From contig NZ_FMIA01000002.1 of assembly GCF_900091615.1 (NCBI RefSeq), forward strand, positions 310,001 to 374,000: a stretch of DNA of 64,000 bases. The letters run 5' to 3'. The notes under the pieces are model-generated. The model saw only the letters and a program-made list of their open reading frames with translations. It did no database searches and was not told where the DNA came from. Position numbers and translations under genes: made by a program. The stretch is from Micromonospora yangpuensis (lineage in GTDB: Bacteria; Actinomycetota; Actinomycetes; Mycobacteriales; Micromonosporaceae). Shown here one piece after another: positions 50,002 through 58,430 of the stretch (position 1 is its first letter; every line of letters begins with the position of its first letter).

Positions 50002-51192
50002 ATGGCTGCTCGGGGACGCTCGTTCGACGGCATGCGTGGGCTGGCCACGGTGCCGTCCTACGTCGTGATGCAGCCCACCACGCTCTGCAACCTCGACTGC
50101 GCCTACTGCTACCTTCCGTTGCGGGCGGCGGAGCGGCGGATGCCGGTGTCGGTGGCCGAGGCGGTGGCCGGGTCGGTCAACCCGTGGGCGGCGGACGGGC
50201 GCTTCTCCGTGGTGTGGCACGGTGGCGAGCCGCTGGCCGCCGGCCGGGAGCAGCTCGCCGCGCTGATCGCACCCTTCGGCGCGGCCGTCGAGCACCACGT
50301 GCAGACCAACGCCACGCTGATCGACGACGCCTGGTGCGAGTTCTTCGCCGAGCGGCAGATCCGGGTGAGCGTGAGCGTGGACGGGCCCCGGGAGCACAAC
50401 GGGGAGCGGACGACCAGGGGCGGGCGGCCCGCGTACGACCGGATCCTGCGGGGGGTGGCGGCACTGCGCCGGCACGGGCTGCCGTTCTCGGCCCTGGCGG
50501 TGGTCAGCCGCCCCGCGCCCGGCCTCGCCACCGAGCTGTACGAGTACTTCCTCTCCCTCGGCTGTGACGTGCTCGGCATCAACATCGAGGAGACGGAGGG
50601 GGTCAACACCCGGACCAACGCCCACGATCCGGCGACGGTGACGTCGTTCTGGGCCGAGCTGGTCGCGGCCTGGCGGCGTGACCCCCGGATCCACCTGCGG
50701 GAGGTCGAGTGGTCGCTGCGGTACGTCGCGGCGACGCTGGACGGCGAGGCCGACGCGGTGCTGCCCCGCCGGCTCGACCCGATCCCCACGGTCGGCTACG
50801 ACGGCTCGGTGACGGTGCTCTCGCCGGAGCTGGCCGGGTTCACCGACGCGAGGTACGGCGACTTCAGCAGCGGCAACGTGTTGCGTACCCCGTTGGTGGA
50901 GATCCTGGCGGCGGCCGAGCGGACGTCCTGGGTGGGTGAGTTCCTCACCGGGGTCGAGGCCTGCCGTTCGTCCTGCGCCTACTTCGGGTTCTGCGGTGGT
51001 GGCCACGCGGCCAACCGCTACTTCGAGCACGGGCGGTTCGACGGTACGGAGACCGAACACTGCCGCAACAGCAAGATCCGCCTACTGGATGGAGTGTTGG
51101 AGCATGCCCGAGACCACCAGGGACCGGCAGCCGGAACGCACCGGAGTCGAGCTGACGGGTCCGATCGCCGAGCGGGTCAGGGACGCCGCTGA
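50002..51192 (+). CDS. amcB: Radical SAM/SPASM maturase, cyclophane RiPP (AmcB-like)
   Basis: 396 residues from ATG 50002 with GGAGG five bases upstream. The radical SAM cluster ligands are Cys29, Cys33 and Cys36 in CNLDCAYC. A SPASM-type C-terminal Cys cluster (GVEACRSSCAYFGFCGGGH, then EHCRNSK) binds auxiliary clusters. Between them GGEPLAAG and SVDGPREHN fit this class of peptide maturase. Its last 30 residues overlap the precursor gene by 89 bp. By family these enzymes form C-C cyclophane links in aromatic-X-Asn triplets of their precursor. Chemistry inferred, not shown. Confidence 0.88.
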   Translation: MAARGRSFDGMRGLATVPSYVVMQPTTLCNLDCAYCYLPLRAAERRMPVSVAEAVAGSVNPWAADGRFSVVWHGGEPLAAGREQLAALIAPFGAAVEHHVQTNATLIDDAWCEFFAERQIRVSVSVDGPREHNGERTTRGGRPAYDRILRGVAALRRHGLPFSALAVVSRPAPGLATELYEYFLSLGCDVLGINIEETEGVNTRTNAHDPATVTSFWAELVAAWRRDPRIHLREVEWSLRYVAATLDGEADAVLPRRLDPIPTVGYDGSVTVLSPELAGFTDARYGDFSSGNVLRTPLVEILAAAERTSWVGEFLTGVEACRSSCAYFGFCGGGHAANRYFEHGRFDGTETEHCRNSKIRLLDGVLEHARDHQGPAAGTHRSRADGSDRRAGQGRR

Positions 51193-51340
51193 CGGCCTCA
51201 CCGCACTGCTGCACGAGGCCGAGGCCGCGCGTCGACGCCGAGCGGAGGTGGCGGGTGACGACGGTGCCAGCGCGGTCTGTGCCTGGAACCACTTCGAGAA
51301 CATCCCGACGTTCTACAACTGGAACAACCGCCCTCGCTGA
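51104..51340 (+). CDS. amcA: Cyclophane RiPP precursor peptide (AmcA-like)
   Basis: 78 residues from ATG 51104. An Arg/Glu-rich leader (GPIAERVRDAADGLTALLHEAEAARRRR fits a helix) ends near residue 55. The C-terminal core contains aromatic-X-Asn triplets FEN, FYN and WNN plus WNH, with AWNHFEN and FYNWNN at the end. These are the substrate motifs of triceptide/cyclophane maturases. The gene lies in another frame over the last 89 bp of the maturase gene, with GGATGGAG about nine bases before the start. Final residues are NRPR. The mature product would be a three- or four-ring peptide; its activity is unknown. Confidence 0.85.
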   Translation: MPETTRDRQPERTGVELTGPIAERVRDAADGLTALLHEAEAARRRRAEVAGDDGASAVCAWNHFENIPTFYNWNNRPR

Positions 51341-51359
51341 GCGGTGCCGCCCCGGTGCC

Positions 51360-51384
51360 GGGGCCTGCTGGTCGAGCAGGCCCC
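51360..51384. terminator. Hairpin after the RiPP precursor
   Basis: GGGGCCTGCT-type stem: 51360-51369 pairs with 51375-51384 around a 5-base loop. It lies 20 bp after the precursor stop. No T-run follows, as is usual in this group. Confidence 0.65.
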
Positions 51385-51460
51385 CGCATCGGCGTCGGGT
51401 GTCTCACCGGCACATGCGTGAGCACGCGGGGCTCACCGCGTGCTCAGATGCGACCGGAGG

Positions 51461-51676
51461 TCAGCGGGGCGAACGGGCCCAAGGATCGGGGTCCTCGCCC
51501 GTGTGGTCTTCGTCATCGTCGTCGACATACTCTTTGTAGTCGTCGTCGAAGGTGTGATCCGACTTACCAGCACCCGCCAGTTCGCGCTGCAAGGCGGTGA
51601 GGTCGGTGTTCGGGGAGTGGTACTTCAACTCCCGGGCCACCTTCGTCTGCTTGGCCTTAGCACGGCCGCGCCCCAT
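51461..51676 (-). CDS. DUF3073 protein
   Basis: 71 residues from ATG 51676 (MGRGRAKAKQTKVARELKY is the family signature, basic start). The rest is acidic with DDDYKEYVDDDDEDHTGED. DUF3073 genes neighbour purM and valine dehydrogenase in actinomycetes; function unknown. The longer open frame upstream is rejected because this start matches the family N-terminus. Convergent with the RiPP cassette. Confidence 0.92.
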   Translation of the reverse strand: MGRGRAKAKQTKVARELKYHSPNTDLTALQRELAGAGKSDHTFDDDYKEYVDDDDEDHTGEDPDPWARSPR

Positions 51677-51975
51677 GGCTCGACCCCCTCGCACAGAATT
51701 CGGGGCAGCCCGAAGGCGGGCCCCGATGACGTTAGGCATCTCTCGTGGCTCTTACGGTACATGGGGATGCCAGTGTTCGGCACCTCGGGTCACCGGCGGC
51801 CGGATCAGCGCGTCGTAGTCGCCCGGCCGTCACCAACTGTACCCGGTAAGGAGCCCTCTCCTGGCCTGGCCGTGACACCGGGCGATCAGCACGATAAGGG
51901 TCGTACAGGCACGAAACGCCACGGCGCGGTTCGCCCGGGGAGCAGCCACGGTTCTTCCGAGGGCCGACCCCTGTC

Positions 51976-53058
51976 TCAGCGCAGGTGGATGCTGCGCAGT
52001 CGCCCCACCTCGGCCATCCGGCGCTCGGCGAGCCGGTCGGCCGCCACCGCCGGCGGCACACCCTCGGCGTCGGCGAGCCGCAGGATCTCCCGGGTGGTGT
52101 CGTAGATGCGGGTGGCGCGGAGCTTGGCCCGGTCGAAGTTGAAGCCCTCGATCTCGTCCGCCACCTGGATCACCCCGCCGGCGTTGACCACGTAGTCGGG
52201 CGCGTAGAGGATGCCCCGCTCGGCGAGGAGCTTCTCGATCCCCGGGTGGGCGAGCTGGTTGTTCGCCGCACCGGCGATCACCTTCGCCCGCAGCGCCGGG
52301 ACGGTGTCGTCGTCCAGGGCGCCGCCCAGCGCGCAGGGGGCGTACACGTCGATGTCGGCGGCGACCAGCGCGGCGGCGTCGTCGACCAGCGTCACCTGCG
52401 GATGGGTGCGACGCGCCCAGTCGAGGGCACGCGGGCTGACGTCGGTGGCCACCACCTCGGCCCCGTCGTCGAGCAGGTGGCCGGTGAGGTGCCGGCCGAC
52501 CTTGCCCAGCCCGGCCACCCCGACCCGCCGCCCGCGCAGCGTCGGATCGCCCCAGACGTGCTCGGCGGCGGCCCGCATGCCCTGGAACACCCCCCAGGCG
52601 GTGAGGACCGAGGAGTCGCCGGCGCCGCCGTGCTCCACGCTGCGGCCGGTGACGTACCGGGTCTCCCGGGCGACCACGTCCATGTCGGCGACGTACGTGC
52701 CGACGTCGCAGGCGGTGTAGTAGCGCCCGGCCAACGACTCGACGAACCGACCGTAGGCGCGCAGCAGCGCCTCGCTCTTGACCCGATCCGGATCACCCCA
52801 GATAACCGCTTTGCCGCCGCCCAGGTCCAGGCCGGCAAGAGCGTTCTTGTACGCCATGCCGCGCGAGAGGTCGAGCACGTCGGCCAGCGCGGCCTGCTCG
52901 CTGGCGTACGGGTAGAAGCGGGTGCCGCCCAGCGCGGGACCCAGCGCGGTGGAGTAGATCCCGATGATCGCCCGCAGTCCGCTCTGCGTGTCCTGGCAGA
53001 ACACGACCTGCTCGTGACCGGTGGATCCGGGGTCGTCGGTGCTCGCGAATACGCCCAT
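51976..53058 (-). CDS. vdh: Valine (Leu/Phe/Val) dehydrogenase
   Basis: 360 residues. The Glu/Leu/Phe/Val dehydrogenase fold is shown by the catalytic-Lys region [13 protein letters not shown], the Rossmann motif [12 protein letters not shown] near residue 186, and NNQLAHPG with [13 protein letters not shown] near the end. It reversibly deaminates branched-chain amino acids with NAD+, supplying acyl precursors for fatty acids and polyketides. The gene order DUF3073-vdh-unknown-bldC is, as recalled, conserved in Streptomyces. Start ATG 53058 fits the family ([11 protein letters not shown]). Confidence 0.93.
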   Translation of the reverse strand: MGVFASTDDPGSTGHEQVVFCQDTQSGLRAIIGIYSTALGPALGGTRFYPYASEQAALADVLDLSRGMAYKNALAGLDLGGGKAVIWGDPDRVKSEALLRAYGRFVESLAGRYYTACDVGTYVADMDVVARETRYVTGRSVEHGGAGDSSVLTAWGVFQGMRAAAEHVWGDPTLRGRRVGVAGLGKVGRHLTGHLLDDGAEVVATDVSPRALDWARRTHPQVTLVDDAAALVAADIDVYAPCALGGALDDDTVPALRAKVIAGAANNQLAHPGIEKLLAERGILYAPDYVVNAGGVIQVADEIEGFNFDRAKLRATRIYDTTREILRLADAEGVPPAVAADRLAERRMAEVGRLRSIHLR

Positions 53059-53232
53059 GGCTTGCTCCTGGTGTCACTGTTGCGTCCTCGTGGGACGCGG
53101 ACCTGGTGGACACCGGCGGGGGTGCTGCCGGTGCTGACGAGCCTAATATCGGCCGACGACGTCGTGCCGTCCGTGTCACCGGTGATCCGGGCGCTGACGT
53201 CGGCCAGAACCGTTTCGTGGGAGGATCGCGCC

Positions 53233-54072
53233 GTGCCGTCGCTCTTCGCTTCGTACCTGCGGGTGTACGAGCCGCTGACCGCCTTCGACCGGGACCGTCA
53301 GTCGTTCTGGCGGCGTTACGTCTCCGAGGGGCGGGCGGTCGCCCCGCTGGACGGACCGGTCCGGCAGCGGACGGCGGTGATCGAGGCGCTCGGCGCGGGC
53401 TGGACCCGGCTGCCCGACCTGCCGGACGAGGCGTACGTGCTGGAGACCGACGAGACGCTGTTGGTCTGTCCCTGGAACCTGCGGATCCGGGTCGCTGAGG
53501 CGGCCCTGAGCGCCCGGGACGGCGTGCCCCCGGTGCTCGCCGACGCCTTCGTGCCGCCGGTGCTGGCCGGTCAGGCCAAGGCGGTGGTCGAGGACTGGCG
53601 CAGCGGCGCCCGGGTGCTGGAGCACGGGGTGCCCCGGGTGCACGAGCAGATCGCCACCTGGGGGGTGCCACTTCGGTGGTTCGTCCTCTTCGACGCGGCG
53701 GAGCGCAGGCAGGTGACGGCGCCGGACCGGCGGGCCCTGCGGTACCGGACCGACATCGCCAAGTCCCGCCGCCGGGCGTCCCGGGCGCTGGCGGTGCTGC
53801 GCAAGACGGTGGGGGACGTGCCGATCACCGAGGCGGTCGAGGAGGCCGCCCGGTGGCTGGAGGAGTTCCACCCGCGTTCGGTGGTCGAGCTGGACTACGG
53901 CGGCCTGGTGGACCTGCTCTCGGACGAGACGCTGACCGCCGACGACTCCGCCGAACTGGTCGCGGCGGGCCTCACCGGGCTCTCCAACGGCGAGGCCGAG
54001 GAGGCGTCGGCGGCGTACGACCAGTTGGTTGCCCGGTGGCGGGCGGTGCAGCTGCTGGAAAGGTGCAATTAG
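53233..54072 (+). CDS. Conserved hypothetical protein between vdh and bldC
   Basis: 279 residues from GTG 53233 with GGAGG eight bases before. Soluble and helical (LRVYEPLTAFDRDRQSFWRRYV; LEEFHPRSVVELDYGGLVDLL). I recognise no enzyme motif. It is the unknown gene in the recalled vdh-bldC neighbourhood and divergent from vdh across about 175 bp. The upstream open frame extension is spurious. Conservation of position suggests function in differentiation-related housekeeping but that is inference. Confidence 0.72.
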   Translation: MPSLFASYLRVYEPLTAFDRDRQSFWRRYVSEGRAVAPLDGPVRQRTAVIEALGAGWTRLPDLPDEAYVLETDETLLVCPWNLRIRVAEAALSARDGVPPVLADAFVPPVLAGQAKAVVEDWRSGARVLEHGVPRVHEQIATWGVPLRWFVLFDAAERRQVTAPDRRALRYRTDIAKSRRRASRALAVLRKTVGDVPITEAVEEAARWLEEFHPRSVVELDYGGLVDLLSDETLTADDSAELVAAGLTGLSNGEAEEASAAYDQLVARWRAVQLLERCN

Positions 54073-54323
54073 CCCAAAACGGTGTCGGGAGCGCTCCCAA
54101 GATGAGGGAAGCTCGTAGCTGACGCATCACGAACCGTGATTATGAGTCCGAATAAGATACTTTCTGCCGTGTAAAAGTCGTATAAATCGGGCATGGTTCA
54201 TCCGTCCGTCTAGGGACCTTCGGCCGTTCGGCCCATGTCGGACATCGGGGACTAGCCGGACCATGGGAGACGCGTCGACCGGCGGGACCCCGGCCGATGT
54301 CTATACACGTGGAGGAGTGACCG

Positions 54324-54533
54324 ATGGCATCGCGAACGCATGAACCAGAGCCGCTGCTCACACCGGCCGAGGTGGCGTCGATGTTCCGTGTCGACCCGAA
54401 GACGGTGACCCGGTGGGCCAAGGCAGGCAAGCTCAGTGCCATCCGGACACTCGGAGGCCACCGCCGCTACCGTGAGTCGGAGGTTCGAGCCCTGTTGCAG
54501 GGGCAGATCCCCCAGCAGCGGCAGGGCGACTGA
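54324..54533 (+). CDS. bldC: Developmental regulator BldC (MerR-like)
   Basis: 69 residues. The sequence EPLLTPAEVASMFRVDPKTVTRWAKAGKLSAIRTLGGHRRY is the near-invariant BldC winged helix-turn-helix core, from which only small differences to my memory of the Streptomyces protein are seen. BldC binds direct repeats cooperatively and controls sporulation-stage timing in actinomycetes. Start ATG 54324 with GGAGGAG upstream. The 250 bp before it contain the promoter; AT-rich GATTATGAGTCCGAATAAGATACT near 54137-54160 is a plausible promoter zone, without clear boxes. Confidence 0.96.
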   Translation: MASRTHEPEPLLTPAEVASMFRVDPKTVTRWAKAGKLSAIRTLGGHRRYRESEVRALLQGQIPQQRQGD

Positions 54534-54663
54534 ACGGGGTAGTTCCACGAGAGTTCTGCTCAGGGGCAGCGGATGACGATCCGCCGCCCCTGATCCGTGT
54601 CCGGCCCGGACTGGCCCGGACCAGTTCGGGCCGCTCTCGCCTCGGGCCGGGCCGTGACTATCG

Positions 54664-55044
54664 TCACTCGGCGAGCGTGATCCGGATGCCCACCGTGCCG
54701 TTCTCCCCCCGCCGTAGCCGGCTGCCGAGCAGGGTGAGCCGGCCGAGCAGCTGGTACTTCCGCTTGAGCAGTTGCCGTACCCGTCGGGTGTCGGCGGGGT
54801 CGCAGAGGCTGGCCCGACCGGGCGTCTCGGGCCCGTGCGGGCGGCCCCGGACGTCGCAGGGCGCGACGGTGACCGCGCCGCTGCGCCGGATCCGCTTCAC
54901 CTTGCCCGAGTCGGCCACCGTCCAGACCGCCAACGTGTCGCCGTCCTGGACCGCCCAGACCGGCGTCGGCACCGCCCGGCCGTCCTTGCGAAACGTGGTC
55001 AGCAGCACGTACTTCTCCGCCGCCAGGCGGTCCAGGTCGGTCAT
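54664..55044 (-). CDS. PPOX-class split-barrel protein (F420/FMN-dependent-like)
   Basis: 126 residues from ATG 55044. The small split-barrel fold is recognised from LAAEKYVLLTTFRKDGRAVPTPVWAVQDGD, LAVWTVADSGKVKRIRRSGAVTVAPCDVRG and the C-terminal ELLKRKYQL-like RQLLKRKYQLLGRL. Members bind F420 or FMN; the DGRAVPTPVW segment is typical of the F420 group. The extended frame is rejected since this start fits the family. Overlapping promoter zone with a divergent methyltransferase. Substrate unknown. Confidence 0.85.
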   Translation of the reverse strand: MTDLDRLAAEKYVLLTTFRKDGRAVPTPVWAVQDGDTLAVWTVADSGKVKRIRRSGAVTVAPCDVRGRPHGPETPGRASLCDPADTRRVRQLLKRKYQLLGRLTLLGSRLRRGENGTVGIRITLAE

Positions 55045-55104
55045 GCCGCCAGGGTACGGCCCCGTCGGGCGCTCCGAAGCCCGGTTAACAGGAAGGTGGA
55101 CCGC

Positions 55105-55893
55105 GTGATTCCGGTGACCGAACAGCCACGGGCCGGCGACGCGTACGGCGAACTGCTGCGGGACGCCCTCGCGGTGGCCACCGGGATCGGGCCCCGGCCG
55201 TTGGTGGGTGGTCGACTGCCCCGCCCGGTCATCGAGATCATCGAACGGGACGACGGGCTGATCAACGGCGCACCCGCCGCGCACTACCTGGACGAGCCGG
55301 CGGACTGGCAGCCGTACGACCACCGGGCGGTGGACCGGGTAGTCGGTGCGACCCTGGACATCGGCACCGGCGCCGGCCGGATCGCCCTGCTGCTGCAGGA
55401 GCGGGGCGTGCCGGTGACCGGGCTGGACACCTCGTTGGGCGCGCTGCGGGTCAGCCGCCGGCGCGGGGTGCGCGACCTGGTCCACGCGACGGTGGACGAG
55501 CACGTCGCCGACGGTCGGCGGTACGACACGTTCCTGCTGCTCGGCAACAACCTGGGGCTGATCGAGGGGCGGGACCGGGCCCCCGCCTTCCTGGCCGCGC
55601 TCGCCGCGCTGGCCCGGCCCGGCGCGCAGGTCATCGCGCACGGCACCGACCCGTACGGGACCCGGGACCCGGTGCACACCGGCTACCACGAGCGCAACCG
55701 GCGCCGGGGTCGGCTCGGCGGGCAGCTCCGGCTCCGGCTGCGCTACCGCGAGCTGGCCACCGACTGGTTCGACTACCTGTGCTGCTCGACCGAGGAGCTG
55801 GCCGAGCTGGTGCACGGCTCACCCTGGCAGCTGGTGGACGTCGACGACCGGGACGCCCCCTACTACCTGGCCACCCTCCGACTGACCGGCTGA
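55105..55893 (+). CDS. Class I SAM-dependent methyltransferase
   Basis: 262 residues from GTG 55105 (GGAAGG eight bases before). The SAM motif is TLDIGTGAGRIALLLQE near residue 85, with VTGLDTSLGALRV (acidic ribose-binding residue) following and LLLGNNLGLI. The final FDYLCCSTEELAEL is less typical. A generic class I methyltransferase; acceptor unknown. Divergent to the split-barrel gene. Downstream 55894-56165 shows no gene apart from the tandem repeat. Confidence 0.87.
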   Translation: MIPVTEQPRAGDAYGELLRDALAVATGIGPRPLVGGRLPRPVIEIIERDDGLINGAPAAHYLDEPADWQPYDHRAVDRVVGATLDIGTGAGRIALLLQERGVPVTGLDTSLGALRVSRRRGVRDLVHATVDEHVADGRRYDTFLLLGNNLGLIEGRDRAPAFLAALAALARPGAQVIAHGTDPYGTRDPVHTGYHERNRRRGRLGGQLRLRLRYRELATDWFDYLCCSTEELAELVHGSPWQLVDVDDRDAPYYLATLRLTG

Positions 55894-56097
55894 GCACCGC
55901 CGACCCGGCCGCTGACCCCCGGCCCGCCGGGCGACCCGATCGGATGCCGGCCACGAGGACCGCGACGGCCGGAGTGGCCGGGATGGCCGGGGGACGGCCG
56001 TGAATGCCGCAACGACCGGCCTCAGCGGTCGCCCACCGGGCCCGGGTGCCCGGGAGGTTCCCGGGGGTGCCGGAGCCCGGCGGGGTCGTCCTGACGG

Positions 56098-56187
56098 CGG
56101 TGCTCAGCGCTCCACGGCGGTGCTCAGCACTCGACGGTGGTGCCTCAGAGCTCGACGGTGGTGCCTCAGAGCTCGACGGTGGGCGGA
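56098..56187. repeat. 21-bp tandem repeat overlapping the end of the Ca2+-repeat gene
   Basis: The unit CTCAGAGCTCGACGGTGGTGC recurs about four times, older copies diverged (CTCAGCACTCGACGGTGG, CTCAGCGCTCCACGG). The last copy encodes the final TVEL and the stop of the minus-strand gene, so the gene end itself has been duplicated downstream. Confidence 0.8.
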
Positions 56188-56489
56188 AGCTGCTCCGGCG
56201 GGAGACCGCCGTCGCCGTCGACCACCTCGTCCGGGGTGCCGTCCTCGTCGAGGTCCACCATGGTCACGTCGACCTTGCCGTCACCGTCGGTGTCGAACTG
56301 GAACAGGTCGGCCTTGCCGTCACCGTCGGTGTCCACCACCCAGACGTCGGTCTGCCCGTCGTTGTTGGTGTCCGCGCGCAGCAGCTCGATGCGCTCGTCG
56401 CCACGGGTCTCCACGGTCTCGGTGCTCCCCGTGGCCACCGCGGCCTCCGTGTCCGGCGTGCTCGGCAGAATCTCCGGTGCCTGGCTCAT
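56166..56489 (-). CDS. Acidic protein with 13-residue DxDxDG calcium-type repeats
   Basis: 107 residues from ATG 56489. Four 13-residue units DTNNDGQTDVWVV, DTDGDGKADLFQF, DTDGDGKVDVTMV and DLDEDGTPDEVV carry the D-x-D-x-D-G Ca2+-loop pattern. There is no signal peptide or transmembrane segment. The repeats resemble those of thrombospondin-3/dockerin-like Ca2+ proteins. The family function is unknown. The terminal four residues are part of the adjacent tandem repeat. Confidence 0.8.
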   Translation of the reverse strand: MSQAPEILPSTPDTEAAVATGSTETVETRGDERIELLRADTNNDGQTDVWVVDTDGDGKADLFQFDTDGDGKVDVTMVDLDEDGTPDEVVDGDGGLPPEQLPPTVEL

Positions 56490-56689
56490 CGACTTGTTCC
56501 TTCCCTTGGTTGACCGCCGTCTGTACCCGATCCGGTCCGTCCCCACGCCTGCCGGGCCCGTCATCATGCCCGACCGGGACCGTCGGCAGGTCCGCCGGGC
56601 TCACCGGCTGTGTCCGTCGGCCGTACCCGTCAGCCCTGCCCGTCGGCCCCGGGCATGCCGGGCCGGTCGGCGCTGCATAGGGTCGCGGC

Positions 56690-57622
56690 ATGAGCGAGTG
56701 GAGCGAGCGGCCGGACCCGGGTGACCCCCGTGGTGGCACCGGCGATCGTTGTGTCGTGGTCGGGGCCGGCACGATGGGCCTCGGCATCGCGTACGTGGCG
56801 GCTGGGGCCGGCTACCTGGTCGAACTGGTCGAGGTGGACCCCGACCGGGCCCAGGCGGCCGGGAAGCGACTGGCCGACCTCTGGGACCGGGCGGTGGGGC
56901 GCGGCCGGCTGACCGCCGAGGAGGCCGCCGCGAACCGGCGACGGCTCACCCTGGTCGGCGGGTTGGCCGAGGTAGCCGCCGAACCGGCCGTGGTCGTCGA
57001 GGCCGTACCGGAGCGGTTGGAGCTCAAACGGGCCGTACTGCGCCAGGCCGCCACGCTGCGCCCGGCGCTGCTGGGCAGCAACACCTCCAGCATCCCGATC
57101 GCCGAGCTGGCGGCCGGGCTGGACCGCCCGGAGCGCTTCCTCGGGCTGCACTTCTTCAACCCGGTCTGGGCGATGGCGCTGCTGGAGGTCGTGGTCGGCC
57201 CGGCCACCGCCGAGCAGACCACCGCGGCGGGTGTCGCGCTCGCCCGTCGGCTCGGCAAGGACCCCGTCGTGGTACGCGACCTGCCCGGCTTCGCCACCTC
57301 ACGGCTGGGCGTGACGCTCGGCCTGGAGGCGATCCGTATGCTCGCCGACGGGGTGGCCAGCGCGGCCGACATCGACAAGGCGATGGTGCTGGGCTACCGG
57401 CATCCCGTCGGTCCGCTGGAGCTCACCGACCTGGTCGGACTGGACGTCCGGCTGGACATCGCCCACACGCTCCAGGCCGCGTACGGCGACCGGTTCGCCC
57501 CGCCGCCGCTGCTGGAGGAGTTGGTGGCCGCGGGCCGGCTGGGCAAGAAGTCGGGGCACGGCTTCTACCGCTGGGTCGACGGGTCGAAGGTGGACTCCCC
57601 GGACGGGGAGCCGACCCGATGA
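56690..57622 (+). CDS. 3-hydroxyacyl-CoA dehydrogenase
   Basis: 310 residues. Rossmann motif VVVGAGTMGLGIAYVAA near residue 23. The active-site region is NTSSIPIAELA with LHFFNPVWAMALLEVV (His in HFFNP), and the C-terminal helical domain GLGVTLGLEAIRML is present. It oxidises (S)-3-hydroxyacyl-CoA with NAD+. The short stand-alone form is of the PaaH/Hbd type. The TGA overlaps the ATG of the enoyl-CoA hydratase gene by 4 bp, so the two form an operon for beta-oxidation-like steps. Confidence 0.9.
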   Translation: MSEWSERPDPGDPRGGTGDRCVVVGAGTMGLGIAYVAAGAGYLVELVEVDPDRAQAAGKRLADLWDRAVGRGRLTAEEAAANRRRLTLVGGLAEVAAEPAVVVEAVPERLELKRAVLRQAATLRPALLGSNTSSIPIAELAAGLDRPERFLGLHFFNPVWAMALLEVVVGPATAEQTTAAGVALARRLGKDPVVVRDLPGFATSRLGVTLGLEAIRMLADGVASAADIDKAMVLGYRHPVGPLELTDLVGLDVRLDIAHTLQAAYGDRFAPPPLLEELVAAGRLGKKSGHGFYRWVDGSKVDSPDGEPTR

Positions 57623-58377
57623 GCGGTGGACTGCGGGTCACCGAACACCCGGACCGGTTGGTGGTGACGCTGGACCGGCCGGAGAAGCGCAACGCCATCG
57701 ACGCCGACCTGATCGCCGCGCTGCACGAGGTCTGCGCCGAGTTGGAGGCCCGCCCGCGGCTGCTGCTGCTCACCGGGGGTACCGAGGGCATCTTCGCCGG
57801 CGGGGCGGACATCGGCCAGCTGCGGGACCGGGGTCGGCTGGACGCGCTCGCGGCGATCAACTCCGCGGCCTTCGCCCGGGTCCGGGCCCTGCCCATGCCG
57901 ACCGTGGCGGCCGTGGACGGGCCGGCGCTGGGCGGCGGCGCCGAACTGGCGTACTCGTGTGATCTTCGAGTGTGCACGGACCGGGCGGTCTTCGGTCAGC
58001 CGGAGGTCCGACTGGGGATCCTGGCCGGTGCCGGCGCGACCCACCGGTTGCCGGCGTTGATCGGCGAGGCCCGGGCCAAGGAACTGCTCTTCACCGGCCG
58101 GCGGGTGGACGCCGCCGAGGCGCTGCGGATCGGCCTGGTCAACCGGGTGGTGGTCGAGCCCGGCGAGCTGCTGGACGTCGCCCACGGGCTGCTCGACGAG
58201 ATAGCCAAGGGATCGCCCCTGGCGCTGCGGCTGACCAAGCTGGCGGTGGACGCCCCACCGGCCGCCCATCCGCACCTGGACCTGGTCAGTCAGGCGGTCC
58301 TTTTCTCCGACGAGGAGAAGCACCGCCGGATGACCGAGTTCCTGGAGCGGGGCCGCACCCGCCGCCCGGCGGACTGA
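57619..58377 (+). CDS. Enoyl-CoA hydratase/isomerase
   Basis: 252 residues from ATG 57619. The crotonase-fold pattern: DRPEKRNAID, FAGGADIGQLRD, GPALGGGAELAYSCDLRVCT (oxyanion-hole region) and PEVRLGILAGAGATHRLPALIG (catalytic Glu region), then GLVNRVV. Hydrates trans-enoyl-CoA; the dehydrogenase before it catalyses the next step. Ends just before the hairpin shared with the convergent lipoprotein gene. Confidence 0.93.
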   Translation: MSGGLRVTEHPDRLVVTLDRPEKRNAIDADLIAALHEVCAELEARPRLLLLTGGTEGIFAGGADIGQLRDRGRLDALAAINSAAFARVRALPMPTVAAVDGPALGGGAELAYSCDLRVCTDRAVFGQPEVRLGILAGAGATHRLPALIGEARAKELLFTGRRVDAAEALRIGLVNRVVVEPGELLDVAHGLLDEIAKGSPLALRLTKLAVDAPPAAHPHLDLVSQAVLFSDEEKHRRMTEFLERGRTRRPAD

Positions 58378-58398
58378 CCCCGGCGGTTCAGCGACGGC

Positions 58399-58424
58399 GC
58401 GCCGCACCCGGTGGGGTGCGGCGC
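58399..58424. terminator. Two-way hairpin between hydratase and lipoprotein genes
   Basis: GCGCCGCACCC (58399-58409) and GGGTGCGGCGC (58414-58424) are perfect complements around a four-base loop. It separates the convergent ends of the two genes. Confidence 0.75.
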
Positions 58425-58430
58425 GGCGGG

